DNA of 7,069 nt, from the NCBI GenBank assembly GCA_017557085.1, contig JAFZAR010000271.1, positions 1-7,069 of the forward strand, in the 5' to 3' direction. Shown one piece after another: positions 1-5,153 of this stretch (within the stretch, counting starts at the first letter, position 1; each line of letters opens with the position of its first letter). Below the pieces are notes generated by a model, which worked only from the letters and a program-made list of their open reading frames with translations, had not been told where the DNA came from and did not search any database. Source of the DNA: Verrucomicrobiota bacterium. GTDB lineage: Bacteria; Verrucomicrobiota; Verrucomicrobiia; Limisphaerales; UBA1412. A program made the translations under genes and the position numbers.

Positions 1-3000
1 GAGGCTCAGGAGCAACTACTTGCACCATGGCCGCATTACTTGTCACAGTTCCCTCTGAGTTGCTAACCTGCAAAGTGTAGCTCCCCGAATCGTTTACAGA
101 CACATTTACAAGCTTTAATTGGGCATCCGTCTCACCGGGTAAAGCCATACCATCTTTATACCACTGATAGCTTAACGGTAATGTTCCCATTGCAGTGGCA
201 ATCAAAGTCAAATTCCTTCCTTCTTTTACAACATAATCAGTTAACGGAGAAATTGTTGGGACTCCTGTTTGCCAGATAACTCCATAAAACTGAAATTCGG
301 CCAACTGTACCATTGTTATACTGGAATCTTTCAAAGTTGGGAAGACAACCTTGTAAGATAGATAGGGTGAATCATTCTGAAAACTCATGATGCCGCTTCT
401 CGTATAACGGTCTGATGGTAAGCTTATTTCACCTGTTGCGATCAAATTCCAGTTTTCCGCTGTACCAGTACTACCATCCTTACTTTGGATAGCTTCATTC
501 GTGCCATAGATCGCATAACTAGCCGGATCCCGACCTTCCACATCATTCGCGGTTGTGATTTCAAAACCACTCACAATGCTTAAACCAACCTGCGGTGTCA
601 CAATAAAACCGGCATTAGCGCCTCCAAAGTTCAAATACTTGGTATATACATCTCGATCCACAGCTAGCGTCGGATTTTCATTATAAGGATAACTGCTGTT
701 CTGAGGGGCAATACCAAAAATAGGATCTCCCGGCTGAAGGATCATACCATCCATCACCGTCACAAAAACCTCATCACTTTCAACCGTTCCTGCCATGTTA
801 GTGACCACTACCCAATAGACATCAGACTGATCATTCTTATCAACTTCTAAAATAGTATAGTTAGGACGTGTCGCCCCTTCTATCATTATTCCATTCTTAT
901 ACCATTGATAACTCATGGGATCCGATCCCGTAGCCCCTACAACAAATGTAACACTGTCCTTTGGCAATGCAGATTGATTTTGCGGCTGTACTAAAATAGA
1001 CGGCGGAACAGGGATAAATTTTTCAACTTTTAAAACAGCGGGGCGACTTATTACAGTACCAGATCCATTAGAAATCTGCACTGTATACTCACCGGCATCC
1101 GCTAATTGGACATTTAAGATAGAAAATTCCGCACTTGTTTCACCCAAGAGAGCAATTCCATCTTTATACCATTGATACTCTAATGGCGTTGAACCTGAAG
1201 CAACCACATTGAAAAGAACATTCTTGCCCTCTGTGATCCATTGGCTTAAAGGCTGGGTTTTAATAATCGGAGCAATTCCTATCCCACCATCCTCAGTTCC
1301 CGGACTGCCATAAAGATTCAGACTGGGTTTCCAATTCTGAGCCGTACTCCAAAGTGCTTCCTCTGCACCGGTATCCACAACAACAAGCGAATAGCCGCCT
1401 TGATCTGTTTCTGGATACCATTTATTTGAATAAGCATAAGTTAGAATATTTTCTCCGCTCGGTGACTCAATAGAAATAGTCTCGCCTTTACGAGCAAGAT
1501 TCCCGGAATATCCGCTTAATAGATTCATTCCATTCGTATCATAACAACTTGAAAACGCTTCCAGATTCTTTACTAAAACAACACGTTCTTGCGGATAAAG
1601 CAATAATTCCGGGAATGTATATTCAATTCCTGACGTAATTTGGATCCCTGCCAAATTCAGAATACCTTTGCCAGTATTTACAAACTCTATCCATGCAAAA
1701 TCATCACGTTTCCACCCCATTGCCGCGTCTTCTTCCGAAACAAATGGAGCATACATCATTTCTGAGACACGCAAATCTGAAGGACTAGCCCAAACAGTGA
1801 GATCAACCTCCGCGATAGCGCTCCATTCTGTTCCATTCCAACAGCGTGATTTCAATACGGTACCAGGGGCCACCGTAATTTCACCAGCTATAACATCACT
1901 GGTTTCACCTGCTACAGTTGAAAGTTCCAAATCAAAATAAAGGTCATCATTATTCTCACTGGATTGATGCACTTCCACAGCAATAAGGTTCTCTCCTTCC
2001 ACAAGACACTTAGAATCGATCTCATAAATATGATAAAGATTCTCCTCTGAACCGGTTATATCTGATGATGCATAAGTGGAATAGTTATACCCTGTTTTTA
2101 TATTATGGAGCAAAACACGTGTTCCATTGATATAGACCACAGCACCATCATCAACATTCAATTCCATAGAAAGTCCTGCAACTCTATTAGCATGATTTAC
2201 CTGAAATCTTTTTGCAAAATATGCAGTTATTATAGGAGAACCATCTGTTAAAGAGGTACGATTCAAAACGGTTTTAACTGATCTTGAACCAAATCCTAAG
2301 CGTGCATCTCCTTTCTTCCAAGAATCATGTGAATAATTATTCTGGAACCAAGATGCATTTCCTATTCTAACGGGCGCAGATCCATTATCAAAATACAGCC
2401 ATTCTGTTCCTCTTTCTATAAGTGTCATTGGAGGTTGCGGTTGATTTTCCAATTTAACTGCAAACGGGTTGATATCTCCTCCTACTAAACGGGGATCTGT
2501 TCCGTCCGTTGTGTAATATACATTGTCCGATCCAGATAATGTCAGAGAAATTTCGGAATCCGATTCTGATTTTTTTACAAAGATTGGCGCATCTATAGTC
2601 GGAAACCAGCCACGATTCTTGAAATTCTTCATTAAATATCCGGCACTTAAAGCAATAAAATTGTCTTTTACATAATTACATTCTGTAATCCAGTCATTAC
2701 GAGTATAGCCATGTCCCCATCGCGCAGACTCCATAATCATTGCTTGATCGATCTCAGCCTGGCGAGAATTCCAGCGGGCCAAACTATTACTAAGTGACAA
2801 AGCTCCATCTGGATTTAGCATCTGCTTTTGCACCAAATCGATCCAATGCATTTTATACTCTGGATGATCCATCAACCGCTGATGGAGACGCATGGGATTG
2901 AAATTGGCCAGTGTATTCAGCTGCCAGCCATGAGCAGTGAGATCGGTAGTTACCGGATACCCTCTGTTAGCAGCCATTGAATGTTCACCATCATGTTTGA

Positions 3001-5140
3001 ACCACTTGAAACCAGAAGGTTCTGCTCGATTATATAATCCGTAAAGATTATTGGCATGACTATTAACAGCTACCGGACAATCCGGATCACGTGTAAAATA
3101 GGTGATCAGCATATAGGCCATCAAGTCATCCTCGTCTAAATAAACGGGTGAACCTGGTATCTTATTACCTTCAGCATCTATTCCCTTGATCCAGTAGTAA
3201 TTAGTAGAATATATCCCGCTAAATCCCTGTTTTACAGCAATGTTATACAACTCTGTAAACGCATTCATATTGCCATCAGACGCTTCGGTGCGATATCCGT
3301 TATGGGATGTCTTGATGCAATCCCAATCATCAGACTTGCCACCTAAATACGTCTTTGCATAATCAGCATCACATCTTTCTTCCGTTTGATATAACCCCCA
3401 ATATTGCCCATTGATATATAAATGATAATAACGGCTTCGGCTATAAGGCGTACCAAAATCCCGTTGTGAATCCCGTGAAAATGTCTCACGAATGAATGTG
3501 TTATATGGGGAATGCTCAAAAGACCAAGAGAAGTTCTGGGATGTTCTCAAATCCACTTTGTCAAACTCATCTGCTCCCTCATCACCGAACAGAGGAAATT
3601 TCAATTTTCCACCATAACTATCTCTAAAAAAGAAACGTAAAGAATGCTTTGGATTATTACTGCTGCGACTGTAAGCCCCTCTGATCCTTAGACCGCCATC
3701 AATTTGAAATTCTCCACCGCCCGTAGGATCTATCAATTCTATAGATACGGGTCTTTCCCACGCATCTCCATCACCTCCTGGATTAACATAAATACCTGTC
3801 TTTGAATCAAAGAGATTCTTTAAATCTGTGACAATAGAAAATGTCGCGATGTTTGTCATGCCCTGACGAATACCAACTGAATTTCTCCTGACAATACGGG
3901 AATTCATGCCATACTCCATCTTATGATTATTAACGGCATAGGAAGCAGGCCACCCTGCTGGTGTTGAATCAGATTGTGTAAGAACTTCTTCCATAAACAA
4001 CCAAGTACGGGTTGTAACCGGAGAATCAATAGCTCCATCCTTAACAGCGATTGCTCTAATATATGTAATTTTGCTGATTTTTATCGAAGCTGTGTAAAGA
4101 ATAGAAGATGAAGTCGGGATCGTTCCGTCCGTTGTGTAGTATATATTGGCTCCTTCAGTCTCTGTTGAAAGTTCTAATGTAAAAGAATCGTTTTTATACC
4201 CAGCAGGTTCACTGAACATTACTGGGGATACAGGAGCTTCATACCCTTGTTCGTTCTTTTTACCAGGCGTTGGAGTTTTATAATATACTCCATTACCAAA
4301 AGAAATATCTGAATATTGCTTTGGATAAGAGGGTGCTAACTCAAAAACAACAGTCTCGCCATCTGGCTCAATTAATCCCAAATATTCTCCGTCTTTGTTC
4401 AAACTAAAGTTTGCATGGTATTCCCTCAAAGGTTGATCCGCAGTCCAGCTATCACAATAAACCAAAAGATAATCCCCTGCTTTAATGACTGTATTCTCTG
4501 GGAATTGCCATTTAGTTAAATCCCCTTCTGAATCTGTCAAATAACATCCACCCAGATCCACATCAGTAATACCTTGATTATAAAGTTCCACCCAATCTGA
4601 ATATTGTCCTTGTCGATTTCTGTTGACAGAATTATTGATCGCCAGAATTTCGTTGATGATAATACTCTGAAGTCCACTCTCTACATTAACTTCATAAGTC
4701 CATACGGTCTGTGGAACTACAAACTGTTTTTTGTTTGTAGATAAATCAGTAATATTGGCCGAAGGATTCCATTTCATTCGTATAGAACCTGGTGTACTCC
4801 TGGGAGCATATTCAAAAAGGTATTGTGTTGATGATAAGGCTTGAAAATTCACAGCCGCTTTCAATTCACAAAGAAGCGATGAAGCCGTCACACCCTGAAC
4901 CGGCTCACTAAAATTGACTATGACACTTGGAGGGTTAGAAATAGTCTCCCCCGCAGCGGGAATCATACTGACAATAGTCGGAGCCGTTGTATCATTTGCT
5001 TGATCCACAGAAAGCTCAATATTTACAGAAAAATTTGAACTCTCATCTAAGGCAACATCAAAGGAATGAACAGCATTAGTAGTTGATGAAAACAAAAATG
5101 CTAATGCAACACATCCGGAAAACAATATTTTCCTAATCAT
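1..5140 (-). CDS. Secreted giant CotH-kinase family protein with LTD, chitobiase-type, discoidin-like and Ig-like modules (3' end missing)
   Basis: The frame is open from ATG 5140 to the left edge: 1713 codons, no stop, C-terminus missing. Seen: a Sec signal peptide (MIRK, hydrophobic core, TNA cleavage site after residue 23) fixes the start. Domains in order: SbsA/Big_5-like Ig (about 51-150); lamin-tail LTD 1 (157-268, SDWVELYNQG); chitobiase C-terminal/Fn3-associated module (303-380, IYYTTDGT); CotH kinase-like domain (about 432-845) with GLRIRG (483-488), PKHSLR (497-502), LYINGQYWGLY (574-584) and KHDGEHSM (715-722); chitobiase-type half A (850-893); galactose-binding-like domain (905-1077, DDGAVVYING); half B (1084-1117); LTD 2 (1121-1240); Ig 1 (1289-1374); Ig 2 (1378-1463); discoidin-like module (1466-1621); Ig 3 (1627-1709). 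Known: Bacillus CotH is an atypical protein kinase acting on spore-coat proteins; LTD and discoidin modules are adhesive or glycan-binding. Inferred: an exported surface or matrix enzyme/adhesin that may phosphorylate extracellular proteins; K498, D685/D687, N698 and D717 are candidate active-site residues. Substrate unknown. It follows the LamG gene by 13 bases. Confidence 0.93.
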   Translation of the reverse strand, partial: MIRKILFSGCVALAFLFSSTTNAVHSFDVALDESSNFSVNIELSVDQANDTTAPTIVSMIPAAGETISNPPSVIVNFSEPVQGVTASSLLCELKAAVNFQALSSTQYLFEYAPRSTPGSIRMKWNPSANITDLSTNKKQFVVPQTVWTYEVNVESGLQSIIINEILAINNSVNRNRQGQYSDWVELYNQGITDVDLGGCYLTDSEGDLTKWQFPENTVIKAGDYLLVYCDSWTADQPLREYHANFSLNKDGEYLGLIEPDGETVVFELAPSYPKQYSDISFGNGVYYKTPTPGKKNEQGYEAPVSPVMFSEPAGYKNDSFTLELSTETEGANIYYTTDGTIPTSSSILYTASIKISKITYIRAIAVKDGAIDSPVTTRTWLFMEEVLTQSDSTPAGWPASYAVNNHKMEYGMNSRIVRRNSVGIRQGMTNIATFSIVTDLKNLFDSKTGIYVNPGGDGDAWERPVSIELIDPTGGGEFQIDGGLRIRGAYSRSSNNPKHSLRFFFRDSYGGKLKFPLFGDEGADEFDKVDLRTSQNFSWSFEHSPYNTFIRETFSRDSQRDFGTPYSRSRYYHLYINGQYWGLYQTEERCDADYAKTYLGGKSDDWDCIKTSHNGYRTEASDGNMNAFTELYNIAVKQGFSGIYSTNYYWIKGIDAEGNKIPGSPVYLDEDDLMAYMLITYFTRDPDCPVAVNSHANNLYGLYNRAEPSGFKWFKHDGEHSMAANRGYPVTTDLTAHGWQLNTLANFNPMRLHQRLMDHPEYKMHWIDLVQKQMLNPDGALSLSNSLARWNSRQAEIDQAMIMESARWGHGYTRNDWITECNYVKDNFIALSAGYLMKNFKNRGWFPTIDAPIFVKKSESDSEISLTLSGSDNVYYTTDGTDPRLVGGDINPFAVKLENQPQPPMTLIERGTEWLYFDNGSAPVRIGNASWFQNNYSHDSWKKGDARLGFGSRSVKTVLNRTSLTDGSPIITAYFAKRFQVNHANRVAGLSMELNVDDGAVVYINGTRVLLHNIKTGYNYSTYASSDITGSEENLYHIYEIDSKCLVEGENLIAVEVHQSSENNDDLYFDLELSTVAGETSDVIAGEITVAPGTVLKSRCWNGTEWSAIAEVDLTVWASPSDLRVSEMMYAPFVSEEDAAMGWKRDDFAWIEFVNTGKGILNLAGIQITSGIEYTFPELLLYPQERVVLVKNLEAFSSCYDTNGMNLLSGYSGNLARKGETISIESPSGENILTYAYSNKWYPETDQGGYSLVVVDTGAEEALWSTAQNWKPSLNLYGSPGTEDGGIGIAPIIKTQPLSQWITEGKNVLFNVVASGSTPLEYQWYKDGIALLGETSAEFSILNVQLADAGEYTVQISNGSGTVISRPAVLKVEKFIPVPPSILVQPQNQSALPKDSVTFVVGATGSDPMSYQWYKNGIMIEGATRPNYTILEVDKNDQSDVYWVVVTNMAGTVESDEVFVTVMDGMILQPGDPIFGIAPQNSSYPYNENPTLAVDRDVYTKYLNFGGANAGFIVTPQVGLSIVSGFEITTANDVEGRDPASYAIYGTNEAIQSKDGSTGTAENWNLIATGEISLPSDRYTRSGIMSFQNDSPYLSYKVVFPTLKDSSITMVQLAEFQFYGVIWQTGVPTISPLTDYVVKEGRNLTLIATAMGTLPLSYQWYKDGMALPGETDAQLKLVNVSVNDSGSYTLQVSNSEGTVTSNAAMVQVVAPEP
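150..170 (-). repeat. Ig-module core repeat, copy in Ig 3 of the CotH gene
   Basis: This stretch is identical over 21 bases to 5962-5982 and encodes YQWYKDG. The flanking bases diverge quickly on both sides, while the surrounding protein modules remain alignable. Confidence 0.7.
891..910 (-). repeat. Ig-module core repeat, diverged copy in Ig 2 of the CotH gene
   Basis: This copy encodes YQWYKNG and differs from the Ig 1 copy at two adjacent bases, which change Asp to Asn. It is the most diverged of the four Ig cores in the window, matching its less typical downstream strand (DQSDVYWVVV instead of DAGxYxVxV). Confidence 0.55.
1158..1177 (-). repeat. Ig-module core repeat, copy in Ig 1 of the CotH gene
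   Basis: It differs from the 150-170 copy by one base over 20 (a synonymous glutamine codon change) and encodes YQWYKDG. It belongs to the first of the three Ig modules of the CotH-family protein. Confidence 0.65.
2499..2515 (-). repeat. Chitobiase-type YYTTDGT repeat, copy 2
   Basis: 17 bases identical to 4122-4138, with one mismatch before the identity resumes for a further four bases. It encodes the same turn in the second, split chitobiase-type module, placed after the CotH domain. Confidence 0.6.
4122..4138 (-). repeat. Chitobiase-type YYTTDGT repeat, copy 1
   Basis: 17 bases identical to 2499-2515. The stretch encodes the YTTDGT turn of the first chitobiase C-terminal/Fn3-associated module, placed before the CotH domain. 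Confidence 0.6.
5072..5140 (-). other. Signal peptide of the CotH-family protein
   Basis: Residues 1-23 have the n-region MIRK, a hydrophobic core ILFSGCVALAFLF, a polar SSTTNA tail and a small residue before the predicted cleavage after A23. This supports Sec export and confirms the ATG at 5140 as the start. The cysteine at position 10 sits inside the core, too early for a lipobox, so signal peptidase I processing is more likely than lipoprotein anchoring. Confidence 0.85.
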
Positions 5141-5153
5141 AATTTAACATTAT
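5141..5153 (-). other. 13-base intergenic junction without Shine-Dalgarno
   Basis: Read on the coding strand, the gap between the upstream TAA and the downstream ATG is ATAATGTTAAATT. It has no purine-rich GGAG/AGGA-like stretch, and the last codons of the upstream gene also lack one at a useful distance. No promoter or hairpin terminator fits in this space. The genes are therefore probably one transcript, and the second start may depend on translational coupling or on SD-independent initiation, which is common in some PVC bacteria (inference). Confidence 0.7.

Noticed and set aside
1668..1940. Plus-strand open frame of 90 codons
   Set aside because: It lies opposite the continuous CotH-family frame, is serine- and threonine-rich without any recognisable domain, and is best explained as an antisense shadow.
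5111..5122. FSGC in the signal peptide as a lipobox
   Set aside because: The cysteine is residue 10, inside the hydrophobic core with only a few hydrophobic residues before it. A later TNA site fits signal peptidase I better.
5133..5151. Out-of-frame ATG at 5151-5149 as the start of the CotH gene or of a leader peptide
   Set aside because: It reaches a stop after five codons and is in a different frame from the signal peptide. It is noted only as context for initiation.
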